A stretch of DNA of 64,000 bases from Acidobacteriota bacterium (GCA_021788095.1 JAJYLB010000003.1:62001-126000), one strand, 5' to 3'; positions 18,533-27,221 are shown, counted from the stretch's first letter. The notes: generated by a model from the letters alone, not told the origin. Numbers and translations: made by a program.

Positions 18533-18868
18533 TCATTCCGCCGTGCGCAGAATCAGCGCGACCGCTTCCGTCATGCGCTCCCAGCTTTCCAATTCCGTTT
18601 CCAGGCGTTTCCGGCCCTTTTTCGTGAGCTTGTAGAATTTGGCTTCGCGGCCGGATTCGGTGGCTCGCCAGTCGGCTTCGAGGAAGCCTCGATTTTCCAG
18701 CCGATACAGCGCCGGATAGAGCGAGCCCTCCTGAACCTGGAAATAGTCCTTCGAAATCTGCTGGATGCGTTGGGAAATGGCGTAGCCGTGGCTCGGCCCG
18801 AGGGCGAGGACCTTCAGAATCAGCATGTCGAGCGTGCCCTTGAGGATTGCGGCTCTTTCGTCGCTCAT
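18533..18868 (-). CDS. PadR-family transcriptional regulator
   Basis: 111 residues from the ATG giving MSDERAAILKGTLDMLILK; the longer track start adds 17 unrelated residues. The winged helix-turn-helix is typical for PadR: LGPSHGYAISQRIQQIS, VQEGSLYPALYRLENRGFLEADW and GREAKFYKLTKKGRKRLE. Proteins of this subgroup control the neighbouring ADOP permease gene, which here is reduced to a fragment. An AAGGAA precedes the start, and a symmetrical operator lies immediately upstream. The gene itself looks intact. Confidence 0.93.
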   Translation of the reverse strand: MSDERAAILKGTLDMLILKVLALGPSHGYAISQRIQQISKDYFQVQEGSLYPALYRLENRGFLEADWRATESGREAKFYKLTKKGRKRLETELESWERMTEAVALILRTAE

Positions 18869-18878
18869 GGCGAGATTC

Positions 18879-18893
18879 CTTAGATGTTCTAAG
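18879..18893 (-). promoter_or_regulatory. probable PadR operator
   Basis: CTTAGA-TGT-TCTAAG is a perfect 6-bp inverted repeat with a 3-base centre, ending 11 bp before the padR start. Auto-repression by PadR at such a symmetrical site is the usual arrangement; binding here is inferred. Confidence 0.6.
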
Positions 18894-18930
18894 TATGGTC
18901 CCGGAATTCCAGATGTCAACCCAAAATGAT

Positions 18931-18977
18931 AGGGGACAGGTTACAGGAAACAGGGGACAGCGAGCCGACAGGGGACA
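18931..18977. repeat. imperfect tandem repeat of the ACAGGGGACAG type
   Basis: The sequence reads aggggacaggttacaggaaacaggggacag, then acaggggaca after a 7-base gap. It is a degenerate direct repeat with a period of about 10. It lies upstream of padR in a 380-bp stretch (18894-19274) that holds no supported gene; a short minus-strand ORF at 18995-19240 has no recognisable content. Confidence 0.55.
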
Positions 18978-19274
18978 ACGCCGCGGCCTGCCATTCATCC
19001 GAGTTGGCTCGCCTCCGCCGCTGCCTCCTGCGGCGAGTCGGCGCGTTGAACTTGAAGCACATCCACCAGCTTGTAGAGATTGGCTCTGATTGTACGGCCG
19101 GGAGCGATTCGTTCCGTCAAGGCTTCCACCGGCCATGCCTTGGGGCTTGTGGCTTCGCGAGCGCTGGCACGCTTGCTGCGGGAAGGGCCAAAGAGTATGC
19201 TGCACGCCATATCTGAGGCCGAACGGGCGGCGTTTTTCACCTGCGCTGCTTAACTCACTCGGGAGGATACATCC

Positions 19275-19673
19275 ATGCTCGGAAAGCAGATTAGCGAGAC
19301 GACCGGAAGGAGAATCCTGCGGAGGGTATTGTCGAGCGCGCCGCTGGAAGTCGAGGTGTCGTTCGAGGACAGCGGCAAGATGCTGGGAGTCGGCACGAAC
19401 GGATTCGGAACGTATAAGGCGTCGGTGGGTCCAGGCGGGGCGCTGTTCGGTGAAGGCGCAGGCGCGATGGTCACCGAAAAGGGGGAGATGATTACCTGGG
19501 AGGGTTCGGCGCGAGGCAAGCTGAAGCAGGACGGCGGTGTCAGCTATCGAGGGGTCCTCTACTTTCAGACAGCTTCGAAGAAGTTCGCGCAACTGAACGA
19601 GATGACCACCGTTTTCGAATACGAGGTGGACGCGGAAGGAAAGTCGGTGTCGAAAGTTTGGGAATGGAAGTGA
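19275..19673 (+). CDS. conserved hypothetical protein
   Basis: 132 residues from ATG with GGGAGG ten bases upstream. I recall similar unnamed proteins in several phyla, with the pattern MLGKQISETTG, SGKMLGVGTNGFGTYKA, LFGEGAGAMVTEKGEMITWE, GVLYFQTASKKFAQLN and FEYEVDAEGKSVSKVWEWK at the end. It looks like a small soluble beta-rich protein of the lipocalin/calycin kind, but this is a guess from alternating hydrophobic strands. No signal peptide or membrane segment is present. The function is unknown. Confidence 0.75.
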   Translation: MLGKQISETTGRRILRRVLSSAPLEVEVSFEDSGKMLGVGTNGFGTYKASVGPGGALFGEGAGAMVTEKGEMITWEGSARGKLKQDGGVSYRGVLYFQTASKKFAQLNEMTTVFEYEVDAEGKSVSKVWEWK

Positions 19674-19756
19674 GACGACAGCCGGCGTAGCCGGCCGAGA
19701 GCGATCGAGAAACCGGTGTGGGAGTGGCGGCCCCACTCCCGCCGTTTCGGCCCGGG

Positions 19757-20215
19757 CCTACTTGAGTGCTTCCCAGCGCCTGAAGCAACTTTGCGCCGTG
19801 AGGCGTGCCCCAGCCGGTGCACGGATCCCAGCCGGGCCCGGCCGCAAAGCGGCCGTTGCGACCCTTCGTAACGTCGTTCAGGTGGCGGAAGAATTTGCCG
19901 TAAAGCAGCGGAGTGAAGAACCCAAGGTTCGCGCCGAGCGCCTGATTGATTCACGCCACCAGCGCCGCCCACAGCGGCGCCGTGGCGGGCCACCATCTGC
20001 TTGTAGGTCAGGTACTTACGCTTGTGGGGTGGCGTGAGCCCCAGCTCGCGGATGTCGATCGGAGCGCCCCGCTGCCGAACGTAGACGGTGACCGTCAAGG
20101 GCTCCGCGGGATCGCAAGGGCCGATCTCCAGCGCGCCGGGCAGCCCATGTCGCTCGCTGCCGGCGAGAGGGACCGCGTCTCTCGAAATCTTGCGACGCGT
20201 TTTCATGGGCGTCAT
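19757..20215 (-). pseudogene. degraded S53 (sedolisin/kumamolisin-type) protease
   Basis: The start is an intact propeptide: MTPMKTRRKISRDAVPLAGS, then LPGALEIGPCDPAEPLTVTV, as in kumamolisin-type pro-domains. After about 75 residues (TYKQMVARHG) the sequence jumps straight to the family's C-terminus in another frame: PLWAALVA, an in-frame TGA, INQALGANLGFFTPLLYGK, and GPGWDPCTGWGTPHGAKLLQ. The whole catalytic domain with its Ser-Glu-Asp centre is missing apart from this end. So the gene has a large internal deletion, a frame change and a stop. Confidence 0.8.
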
Positions 20216-20331
20216 CTTACCCTACTGTCCACCAGCACAGAATAAGGCGAAAACCAAGCTGGCGGATGGTCATTCGTTTTCTTAGGAACGGAGGGCGAAC
20301 GGGCGGCCCGGCCGATTCCCCGAGCGAGGCG

Positions 20332-21267
20332 CTACTTCTTGTGGGCCGGCTTCGCGGGCTTGGCGCTCGGGCCGTCGATGCCGAAATCCCAGACGTCAAG
20401 GTCGATGCCCTCGTGAGGATTGACTTCGGCGAGAACGTATTCCCCGGGCGCGAGGTCCTCGTTGGCGGAGAGGCGGTAGGTATCGGAGTAGACGCGCAGA
20501 ACGTCCAGCGGGATTTCGCTCGTTTGCGTGCTTTTCTGGCCGAAATAGATGTCGAGCAGCTCGATTTGGCGGCGATTCCCCTTCACCTTGGCGCGGAGCA
20601 GCCGGAGTTGGGGCTCCGTGTCCGTCGCCGAGCGATAGAAGAGGAGCGGCTCGGTGTCGGCGACGCGCGTGACGGCGTGCTTGCCTTCGAGGAAGACGGT
20701 ATATCGGGTGGTGAGGACCGGAACCGGCACGACGAGCGAGGCGAGGAAGCGGCCTTTGTTCAGCTTGCTCTTGGCGAGGTCCTGCGTGAGTTTGAGTATC
20801 TTGTGGCCGTCGAAAGCGAAGACGCCTTGGCCGGGCGGCAGAAGCACGTCAGGCGGCAAGCCGAGCCCGGGACCTATATCGTAATCTCCGGGATGCTTTT
20901 CGATATCGAGATTATGGGCGACGTCCAGCGCCTGCCGGGCTTGCGGATTCGGTTGCGCCTCCGCCTTCCGCGTCGCGGGCCAGTCCACCAGGCTCGCCGG
21001 TATCTCTTCCCATTCGCCCCGCTCGACGCTGTAGAAACGCACGCGATCGCCGATCACCTGGTACTCGCGGACGAGCTGGAACGTGCCGTCTTTGAGGATG
21101 AGCTGCTTTCCGCGAATCCCCTCTTGAGCCTCGATGCCGGACGCTGAGACGCTGGAACGGGACTGGGCGGGAGCGGCCGGAGGGGAAGCCGGCTTCGATT
21201 GCGCGAGGAGCGGCGCGGCGGCGAGAGCCATCGCCAGCATCGGCACGAAGTTTTTTGCCAAGCGCAT
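20332..21267 (-). CDS. secreted protein of unknown function
   Basis: 311 residues from the ATG giving MRLAKNFVPMLAMALAAAPL; the 478-aa track ORF extends further upstream through non-coding-looking sequence and is rejected. The N-terminus is a clear Sec signal peptide with likely cleavage after LLAQS. The body contains IRGKQLILKDGTFQLVREYQ and DRVRFYSVERGEWEEIPASLVDW, a pattern seen in unnamed acidobacterial exported proteins. The C-terminus has EYVLAEVNPHEGIDLDVWDFGID and a Lys/Pro tail. No catalytic motif is recognised. Confidence 0.8.
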   Translation of the reverse strand: MRLAKNFVPMLAMALAAAPLLAQSKPASPPAAPAQSRSSVSASGIEAQEGIRGKQLILKDGTFQLVREYQVIGDRVRFYSVERGEWEEIPASLVDWPATRKAEAQPNPQARQALDVAHNLDIEKHPGDYDIGPGLGLPPDVLLPPGQGVFAFDGHKILKLTQDLAKSKLNKGRFLASLVVPVPVLTTRYTVFLEGKHAVTRVADTEPLLFYRSATDTEPQLRLLRAKVKGNRRQIELLDIYFGQKSTQTSEIPLDVLRVYSDTYRLSANEDLAPGEYVLAEVNPHEGIDLDVWDFGIDGPSAKPAKPAHKK

Positions 21268-21452
21268 AGGCCGGATGCCTGCTCGCGGACTCACGATGAT
21301 CCTCAAAGGCAGGGCCGCCGATTCCCCATCCCCGCACCCTTCGCCTTCCAGCATATGACGGCGACGAGCCCGTGGCAATGGGCGGCAGATCGCGTAGCGG
21401 AAGCCCGCTGACGAAAGGTTCTTGGCCTGGTGGGTCGCGCGGCTACCGGCGG

Positions 21453-21902
21453 CTAATGCTCGCAGCGGGGCAAAAGCGCGGTGACGATATAAAGATCGGA
21501 CTTGGTGAACAGGCGCTGGGCGTGCGCTCCGGCGGTCTGCGCCGCCACGAGCGCTTGCGCTCCCGCGGCTTGGGCCGCTTCCATCGCCGTCGCACCAGCC
21601 ATTTGCGCGGCTTCGATGAAGAATCCGAGATGGCGATTGCGCGCGAGGGCGCGCAGATGCTCCAGACAGATTCCTGTAAGGGAGGAAACCTCTTCCTCTG
21701 TGAAGTACTCTTGGCTCGATCGTACGGTAACCACTTCTTCTTCTCCCCTTACTTTGATGCTCGCGCAAAACACGGGGCTGTACAAGTTACACTTCGGACA
21801 CACGAAAGTGGGGGTGCTCAAAGTTGCATATCCCACAAAGGTGGTAGCCCCATCCGACGCTTCTCGACTACTCGTGGTATCGCGACGGGTTTCGACTCCC
21901 AT
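21453..21902 (-). CDS. small protein with CPKC motif and PRCEH terminus
   Basis: About 149 residues; the start is uncertain (ATG 21902 preferred over the TTG at 21941). An N-terminal CPKCNLYSPVFC suggests a zinc site or a degenerate tag. The middle, YFTEEEVSSLTGICLEHLRALARNRHLGFF, looks like a MerR-type helix-turn-helix. Then comes an Ala-rich run IEAAQMAGATAMEAAQAAGA, and the protein ends LYIVTALLPRCEH. I recall this HTH-plus-PRCEH pattern from acidobacterial genomes, without a known function. It may be a small regulator. Confidence 0.65.
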   Translation of the reverse strand: MGVETRRDTTSSREASDGATTFVGYATLSTPTFVCPKCNLYSPVFCASIKVRGEEEVVTVRSSQEYFTEEEVSSLTGICLEHLRALARNRHLGFFIEAAQMAGATAMEAAQAAGAQALVAAQTAGAHAQRLFTKSDLYIVTALLPRCEH

Positions 21903-22123
21903 GGCGCACGCTGCTCGTTCGCCAAGCCGGATCGGCTGCAACGGTACTAAGGGAAACTGCGGGGTCTGAAGCGCGCGGAGGCAGGCCCCGCCAGGAGAGG
22001 TGCCCGTCCTGGAACACGTTTGGGGGGGGGAGACCCTCAGATCATAGACGGAGTCCGCCTCGCCACCCGCGGCCGCCGAGCGCCTGCCGAGGGCTCTTCC
22101 GCGCCTTGGTGACGCCCCGTTGG

Positions 22124-23569
22124 CTACAGGCTGGCTCCGCCAGCGCGCTCGAAGGCGTGCGCAAGCTGCAAAACCCGCGACTCGCCAAAGTGAGGCCCGA
22201 AAATCTGAAGGCCTACCGGCAGGCCCAGCCCGGTGCGGCCGCAGGGCACGGAAATCCCGGGAACGCCAGCCAGCGAGCCGGTAACGGTGTAAATGTCCGC
22301 CAAATACATCGCCAGGGGATCGGCCGTACGCTCCCCAAGCCGGAACGCCGGCACGGGCGAGGTGGGGGTGACGAGGAGGTCGGCCTTCTCGAAAGCCTGC
22401 TGGAAATCGCGAGCGATGAGCGCCCGCGCTTTCTGCGCCTTCAAATAGTAAGCCTCGTAATAGCCGGTGGAGAGGGCGTAGGTGCCGAGCATGATGCGGC
22501 GCTTCACCTCGGGCCCAAAACCCGCGCCACGCGTTTTCCGATACATCCCCGCCAAGGTATCGGCGGGAATGCGCAGGCCGTAGCGGACGCCGTCGTAGCG
22601 GGCAAGATTCGAACTGGCTTCGGCCGTGGCGATCAGATAGTAGGTAGCGATGGCGTAGTCGGTATGGGGCATCTCGAGCGCGACCCGGCGGCAGCCCAAC
22701 CCTTCGAGCAGCGCGATTCCTGCTTCGACCTTCTTCCGCACTTCAGCGTCCATTCCCTCGCCGAAATATTCGTTGGGAACACCGATTCTCAGGCCGGAAA
22801 TCGGCTGGGAGAGTTCCTTCGTGTAGTGGGGCACGGGGACGGGGGCGGAAGTGGCGTCGCGCGGATCCTGGCCGGCGATCGCGCCGAGCAGGGCCGCGAC
22901 GTCGCCTACCGTCGTCGCCATGGGTCCGACGCGGTCGAGTGAAGAGGCGAAAGCGATGAGGCCGTAGCGCGAAACGCGGCCGTAAGTGGGCATCAGCGCG
23001 GGAATCCCGCAAAACGCGCCCGGCTGCCGCACCGAACCGCCCGTGTCGGTGCCCAGCGCCGCCACGGCCAAGCCCGCAGCCACCGCGGCTGCCGACCCGC
23101 CGCTCGATCCTCCCGGAACGCGATCGGGAGCCGCGGGATTGCGCACCGGTCCGTAAGCCGAGTTCTCGTTTGAACTGCCCATCGCAAATTCGTCGCAGTT
23201 CGTCTTGCCCAGCACGATAGCCCCCGCCTGCTCGAGCCGCTCGACCGCGGTGGCGTCGTAGGGTGGTCGGTAGTTTTCGAGGATGCGCGAGCCGCAGGTG
23301 GTGGGGACGCCACGCGTCGCGAGGACGTCCTTCACGGCCAGCGGGAGACCCGCCAGCGGAGGCAATTCCTCTCCGCGCGCCACCAGCCGGTCGATTCGGT
23401 CGGCCTGGGCGAAGGCGCGGTCGGGCGAGAGGGCTAGGAAGGCGTTCCAGTGCGGGTTTTCGCGCTCGATCCGGGCGTAGTACTTGCCGGTGAGTTCGCG
23501 CGCGGATATTTTCTTGGCCGCGAGATCGGCGCGCACACCCGCGGCGGTGGGTTTCGCTTCGCCCGTCAC
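22124..23569 (-). CDS. gatA: aspartyl/glutamyl-tRNA(Asn/Gln) amidotransferase subunit A
   Basis: 481 residues. GatA releases ammonia from glutamine and with GatB converts misacylated Glu-tRNA(Gln) or Asp-tRNA(Asn). The amidase signature is complete: [13 protein letters not shown] (catalytic Lys), [16 protein letters not shown] and [15 protein letters not shown] (two Ser). The C-terminal [17 protein letters not shown] is typical. The GTG start overlaps the gatC stop by four bases. gatB is not in the window. Confidence 0.97.
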   Translation of the reverse strand: MTGEAKPTAAGVRADLAAKKISARELTGKYYARIERENPHWNAFLALSPDRAFAQADRIDRLVARGEELPPLAGLPLAVKDVLATRGVPTTCGSRILENYRPPYDATAVERLEQAGAIVLGKTNCDEFAMGSSNENSAYGPVRNPAAPDRVPGGSSGGSAAAVAAGLAVAALGTDTGGSVRQPGAFCGIPALMPTYGRVSRYGLIAFASSLDRVGPMATTVGDVAALLGAIAGQDPRDATSAPVPVPHYTKELSQPISGLRIGVPNEYFGEGMDAEVRKKVEAGIALLEGLGCRRVALEMPHTDYAIATYYLIATAEASSNLARYDGVRYGLRIPADTLAGMYRKTRGAGFGPEVKRRIMLGTYALSTGYYEAYYLKAQKARALIARDFQQAFEKADLLVTPTSPVPAFRLGERTADPLAMYLADIYTVTGSLAGVPGISVPCGRTGLGLPVGLQIFGPHFGESRVLQLAHAFERAGGASL

Positions 23570-23874
23570 GGCTCGCGCTCGATAACTTTCGGCACCCGAA
23601 AATAGGGTGCGCGGGCATCGGGCGCGGCCGCCAGGGCCTCGGCGGCGACCTCACAGGCTCGGGTTCGGTCGTCGCGCCAGCGAGTCGCGGGATCGGCGCC
23701 CGCGACCGCGATCTGCGCCAGCGGATCGACTTGGCGGGTATCCAGTTCGTTCAGCTTTTCGACGTAGGTGAGGATCTGGTCGAGCTGGTTCCGATAGGTT
23801 TCCACCTCGGCTTCCTGAAGCTCCAGGTGTGCCAGATCGGCCACATACAGCACGGTTTCTTTCGTGATTTTCAT
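23566..23874 (-). CDS. gatC: aspartyl/glutamyl-tRNA amidotransferase subunit C
   Basis: 102 residues from the ATG giving [20 protein letters not shown]. The GatC pattern continues with [24 protein letters not shown] and DPLAQ, and ends [10 protein letters not shown]. GatC wraps around GatA and stabilises the GatAB complex. A TACACT -10-like box lies about 15 bp before the ATG; no good -35 is seen. It is followed by gatA with a four-base overlap. Confidence 0.95.
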   Translation of the reverse strand: MKITKETVLYVADLAHLELQEAEVETYRNQLDQILTYVEKLNELDTRQVDPLAQIAVAGADPATRWRDDRTRACEVAAEALAAAPDARAPYFRVPKVIEREP

Positions 23875-24068
23875 CGTGGCCCCTTCAGTGTAGCAGAAGA
23901 GGCGAGGCGCGCTGCGAGCTGCCAACTGTCCCGTCCCCTACCGGGAATGGCTGCCGTGAACGGCGAGCCGGTTCGGGTGTCAATACACCCCGGCTCGCCG
24001 CAGGTTCGGGCTTTTCTCCCGCTTGCGTTCAGGACCAGATGGCTGCCCCGCAGGGGGCTTAGGGTGAG

Positions 24069-24314
24069 TTATGCGGTGGCGGAAGCGAACTGTTTTTGCC
24101 AGGTTGCCAGCAAATAGACTTTCCCGGTAGCGGGAGAAGCGTAGATGTAGTAGACGTCCACCTCGTCGTGGACTTCGTAGAAATCCCTTCGTTGCGGGTC
24201 CTCGTGCACGTTGGCCGCGTCGACCAGGAGGGCGCGCAATCTTTCCACCGCCGTGCAGTCGTACCTCTCGGAATGCTCGATGCGCGGATTTCGATCCCAC
24301 TTTGCTTGTGCCAT
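24069..24314 (-). CDS. small conserved hypothetical protein
   Basis: 81 residues from the ATG giving MAQAKWDRNPRIEHSERYDC. A GGGGG run lies about ten bases upstream. The central part (AVERLRALLVDAANVHEDPQRRDFYEVHDEVDVYYIYASPATGKVYLLATW) alternates helix and strand and looks well folded, resembling small toxin-like or DUF-type proteins common in soil bacteria. No catalytic residues are obvious. No operon partner: gatC lies about 200 bp downstream on the same strand. Confidence 0.65.
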   Translation of the reverse strand: MAQAKWDRNPRIEHSERYDCTAVERLRALLVDAANVHEDPQRRDFYEVHDEVDVYYIYASPATGKVYLLATWQKQFASATA

Positions 24315-24590
24315 AAGGCTTACCCCCACTCGGTACTTCCGCCCTGTTTTGATATACGAGACCGACCTTCGGAAGGTTTCCTGAGGTAAAGGCGCTCCCC
24401 GGCGCACCCACAGGTGTCTCATCAGCATTGGACATCCCGAGGCAGGCAAAAGTTGCACCTGGGATGAGACTTTTTGGATGGCGGTTTTATCGCATTTCCG
24501 CCCGCGAGCGGTGCGGTCGCGAAGAACTCTGGCGGGAGCGAATAGGAAGCGGCCTGCACGGCCTCCTTGCAAAGCCATCGGTATTTTCCC

Positions 24591-24713
24591 TAGGAGCTGT
24601 TGCAAAAACCTCGCTTGGGCGGTCCTCAGGGGCTGAAGCCCTTTTTTTTCGGCTGCTTCTTGTCGGAGCTGAAGCTCCGACCCCCGAAAACGAGGGCCTT
24701 GCAACAGCTCCTA
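24591..24713. mobile_element. MITE-like palindromic element, 123 bp
   Basis: Terminal inverted repeats TAGGAGCTGTTGCAA and TTGCAACAGCTCCTA are perfect over 15 bases. Inside are further imperfect inverted arms (CCTCGCTTGGGCGGTC against GACCCCCGAAAACGAGG) and two GCTGAAGC hairpins (GGGCTGAAGCCC and CGGAGCTGAAGCTCCG). The element begins with TA and ends with TA, as expected for insertion at a TA target (IS630/mariner type), but this is inference. It has no coding capacity. It lies between the small hypothetical gene and marR. Confidence 0.75.
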
Positions 24714-24810
24714 CAAACACGTGCCCGGGCAGGATTCTCGCGGAGCGACCCAGGATGGGGCATCCGAACCGCGCCGCGCGAGCCGGGCCTTGGAGCGGTG
24801 GCCGGCAGAA

Positions 24811-24840
24811 ATATCGCGTTGTGATATAATCTGAGGGGAG
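24811..24840 (+). promoter_or_regulatory. marR promoter -10 with overlapping inverted repeat
   Basis: TATAAT lies at 24825-24830, with no clear -35. It overlaps ATATC-N7-GATAT (24811-24827), an inverted repeat of the kind MarR dimers bind. GAGGGGAG follows just before the ATG at 24845. Confidence 0.5.
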
Positions 24841-24844
24841 AACC

Positions 24845-25303
24845 ATGGAGCCTGATTCCTCCAGCCGGCGCGCTTCGGAAACGATTCGGTTGCTGGCGCG
24901 GTTTCGCTACCAGTTGCGCCAATTCCTGCGCTTCAGCGAGACGGCGGCGCGGCGTGCGGGCCTGACGCCGCAGCAGCACCAACTGCTTCTGGGAGTCGCC
25001 GGGCACACCGGACGCGGCTGGGCTTCCGTCTCCGAACTCGCCGAATTCCTCCAGGAACGCCACAACGCGGTGGTCGGGTTGGTCGAGCGGGCGCGGCGTG
25101 CGGGCCTGGTCCGGAAGGGACTGGACGCTGGCGATCGCCGTATGGTGCGCGTCCAGCTCACGGCCAAAGGCCGGAACGTTCTGCACCGGCTTTCGGCACA
25201 GCACCGGCAGGAACTCGAGCGGTTCCAGGTGCTCGCCGGATTCGCCTTGCCCTCCAAGGCTCGGACGGAGGTAAGCGGTGTGCGCGCCTCGAGATCGGAG
25301 TGA
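24845..25303 (+). CDS. MarR-family transcriptional regulator
   Basis: 152 residues. The MarR winged helix is clear: GLTPQQHQLLLGVAGH, SVSELAEFLQERHNAVVGLVERARRAGLV and the wing DAGDRRMVRVQLTAKGRNVL. The pattern DRRMVRV matches the conserved DxRxxxV. It lies 10 bp before a ClC channel gene on the same strand, so it most likely controls the pair and itself. The ligand is unknown. The C-terminal helix ends in a short non-conserved stretch. Confidence 0.93.
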   Translation: MEPDSSSRRASETIRLLARFRYQLRQFLRFSETAARRAGLTPQQHQLLLGVAGHTGRGWASVSELAEFLQERHNAVVGLVERARRAGLVRKGLDAGDRRMVRVQLTAKGRNVLHRLSAQHRQELERFQVLAGFALPSKARTEVSGVRASRSE

Positions 25304-25313
25304 GGCAGGCGCC

Positions 25314-27221
25314 ATGCCCTTCCCAGGGACACCCGCGGACTTGCTCCAACCCCAGGACCTGCTTGAAGCCGGTCGCCGCACCCAGGGATACCGCCTGGGT
25401 TTCGTCTCCCTGCTCGCCGCCCTGGTGGGTGTCCTGGCCGGCTTCGTTGCCTACCTCCTGTATCACCTCATCGCGTTCTTCACCAATCTGGCCTTCTACG
25501 GCCGGCTCTCGTTCGTGTTCCTCAGTCCGAGCATAGGGCGGGTCCACCAGATGGGCCCTTGGGTGATTGGCATTCCCGTGGGGGGCGCCATCCTCATCGG
25601 CTTCATGGTGAAGTACGGTTCGAAGAAGATCGAGGGTCATGGGATTCCCGAAGCGATGGAGGCGGTTGTCGTTTCCGAAAGCCGTATCGAGCCCAAGGTC
25701 GCCATCCTGAAGCCGCTCTCTGCCGCCATCGCCATCGGTACGGGCGGTCCTTTCGGAGCCGAGGGGCCGATCATTCAGACGGGCGGCGCGCTCGGGTCAA
25801 TCCTCGGGCAACTGGTCTCGATGACGGCGGCAGAACGGCGCGTGCTGCTGGCTTGCGGTGCCGGCGCCGGAATGGCGGCGACGTTCAGCACGCCGATCGC
25901 CGGCGTGATTCTCGCGATCGAACTGCTGCTGTTGGAATTCCGTTCGCGCTCGTTCGTTCCGCTGGTCATCTCCTGCGTCATGGCGACCGGCATCCGATTC
26001 TGGCTGATGGGCCAACAGCCGCTGTTCACCTTCACGCACGCCGCCGATTTTCGCGTCCCCGCCGGTCTGCCCTGGTATCTGCTGCTCGGCCTGCTGTGCG
26101 GCGTCGCCGCCGTCGCCTTCACCCGATTCCTCTACTGGGTCGAAGACCTTTTCGATCGCATCCGGGTGGACGAACTCTGGCATCCGGCGATCGGCGCGCT
26201 GGGTCTGGGGATCATCGGGTTTTTCGTGCCGCTGGTTTTCGGCGTCGGCTATGACACGATCGGAGCGATCCTCAACAATCACTTCACCTGGAAGCTGCTG
26301 CTCGTGTTGATGGTGGCCAAGGCGCTTGCCCTGGTCATTTCCCTCAGCTCGGGAACGTCGGGAGGCCTGCTGGCGCCGATGTTTCTATCGAGCGCGGCGA
26401 TGGGCGGGGCCTTCGCGATGGGAATCAATCATCTGGTCCCGAGCGCGCATCTCGATCCCGGCGCCTTTGCGCTGGTAGCGATGGGAGCGGTTTTCGGGGC
26501 GGCGGCCCGTTCGACTTTTGCCTTCATCGTTTTCGCCTTCGAGATCACCCGCGACTACAACTCGATTCTTCCGCTGATGCTGGTGGCCGTCATTGCCGAT
26601 GCCGTCGCCATCCGCTACCTGCCACATTCGATCATGACGCTCAAACTCGCGCGCCGGGGTGTCGAGCCGGAACTCGACTACCAAGCCGACGTGCTGAAGC
26701 GCGTGCGGGTGAGCGAGGTCATGGGAACCGGGATTGTCAGCGTGCGTCCGGAAATGACCGCCGGAGAACTCGCCGCCCGCTTCGCGAGCGATCCGGTCTA
26801 TGCCGCGCACCACGCCCTGCCCATTGTCAACGCCGAAGGCAATCTCGTTGGCCTGGTCACCCAGAGCGACCTGCTTCGTGCCTTGCGCGCCGATCCGAGC
26901 GGCCGGACTACCGTGGGCGAGGTGGCCGGCGGCAAGCCCGTCATCGCGTATGCCGACGAGCGGGTATTCGACGCTCTGTTTCGCATGCTCCAGCACAACA
27001 TCGGCCGCTTACCCGTGGTCACCCGCTCCGAGCCGGAGAAGGTCGTGGGGATGATCGGCAGGCAAAGCGTCTTGAGCGCATGGACGAAACAGATGCGGGA
27101 AGAATACCAGCGGCAGCACGGCTGGCTCAATCACCTGCTCAAGAAGGACCCTGCGAAACGGCCTGCCGAACAGGCCGGCAGAGAGGCCGCCGGGAATTCG
27201 CATCCGCCGGACGTGCTATGA
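25314..27221 (+). CDS. ClC-type chloride channel/antiporter with CBS domains
   Basis: 635 residues from ATG 25314; the track GTG start would overlap marR. About ten hydrophobic helices form the ClC fold. The selectivity motifs are GHGIPEAM near residue 108, GPFGAEGP near 145 (retaining the gating Glu; the usual Arg/Lys is Ala) and GTSGGLLAPMF near 352. Two C-terminal CBS motifs follow (VSEVMGTGIVSVRPEMTAGE and VGEVAGGKPVIAYADERVF), which bind nucleotides in related proteins. Probably a Cl-/H+ exchanger or channel in the inner membrane, possibly for acid resistance. Confidence 0.93.
   Translation: MPFPGTPADLLQPQDLLEAGRRTQGYRLGFVSLLAALVGVLAGFVAYLLYHLIAFFTNLAFYGRLSFVFLSPSIGRVHQMGPWVIGIPVGGAILIGFMVKYGSKKIEGHGIPEAMEAVVVSESRIEPKVAILKPLSAAIAIGTGGPFGAEGPIIQTGGALGSILGQLVSMTAAERRVLLACGAGAGMAATFSTPIAGVILAIELLLLEFRSRSFVPLVISCVMATGIRFWLMGQQPLFTFTHAADFRVPAGLPWYLLLGLLCGVAAVAFTRFLYWVEDLFDRIRVDELWHPAIGALGLGIIGFFVPLVFGVGYDTIGAILNNHFTWKLLLVLMVAKALALVISLSSGTSGGLLAPMFLSSAAMGGAFAMGINHLVPSAHLDPGAFALVAMGAVFGAAARSTFAFIVFAFEITRDYNSILPLMLVAVIADAVAIRYLPHSIMTLKLARRGVEPELDYQADVLKRVRVSEVMGTGIVSVRPEMTAGELAARFASDPVYAAHHALPIVNAEGNLVGLVTQSDLLRALRADPSGRTTVGEVAGGKPVIAYADERVFDALFRMLQHNIGRLPVVTRSEPEKVVGMIGRQSVLSAWTKQMREEYQRQHGWLNHLLKKDPAKRPAEQAGREAAGNSHPPDVL

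Noticed and set aside
18995-19240. 81-aa minus-strand ORF in the gap before the conserved hypothetical gene
   Set aside because: No RBS, no recognisable content; composition is not clearly coding.
22022-22030. Run of nine G bases
   Set aside because: Could be an assembly or sequencing artefact in a gene-free spot; no biological signal attached.
24069-24704. 211-aa form of the small hypothetical protein
   Set aside because: The upstream part crosses the MITE-like element; the inner ATG at 24314 fits better.
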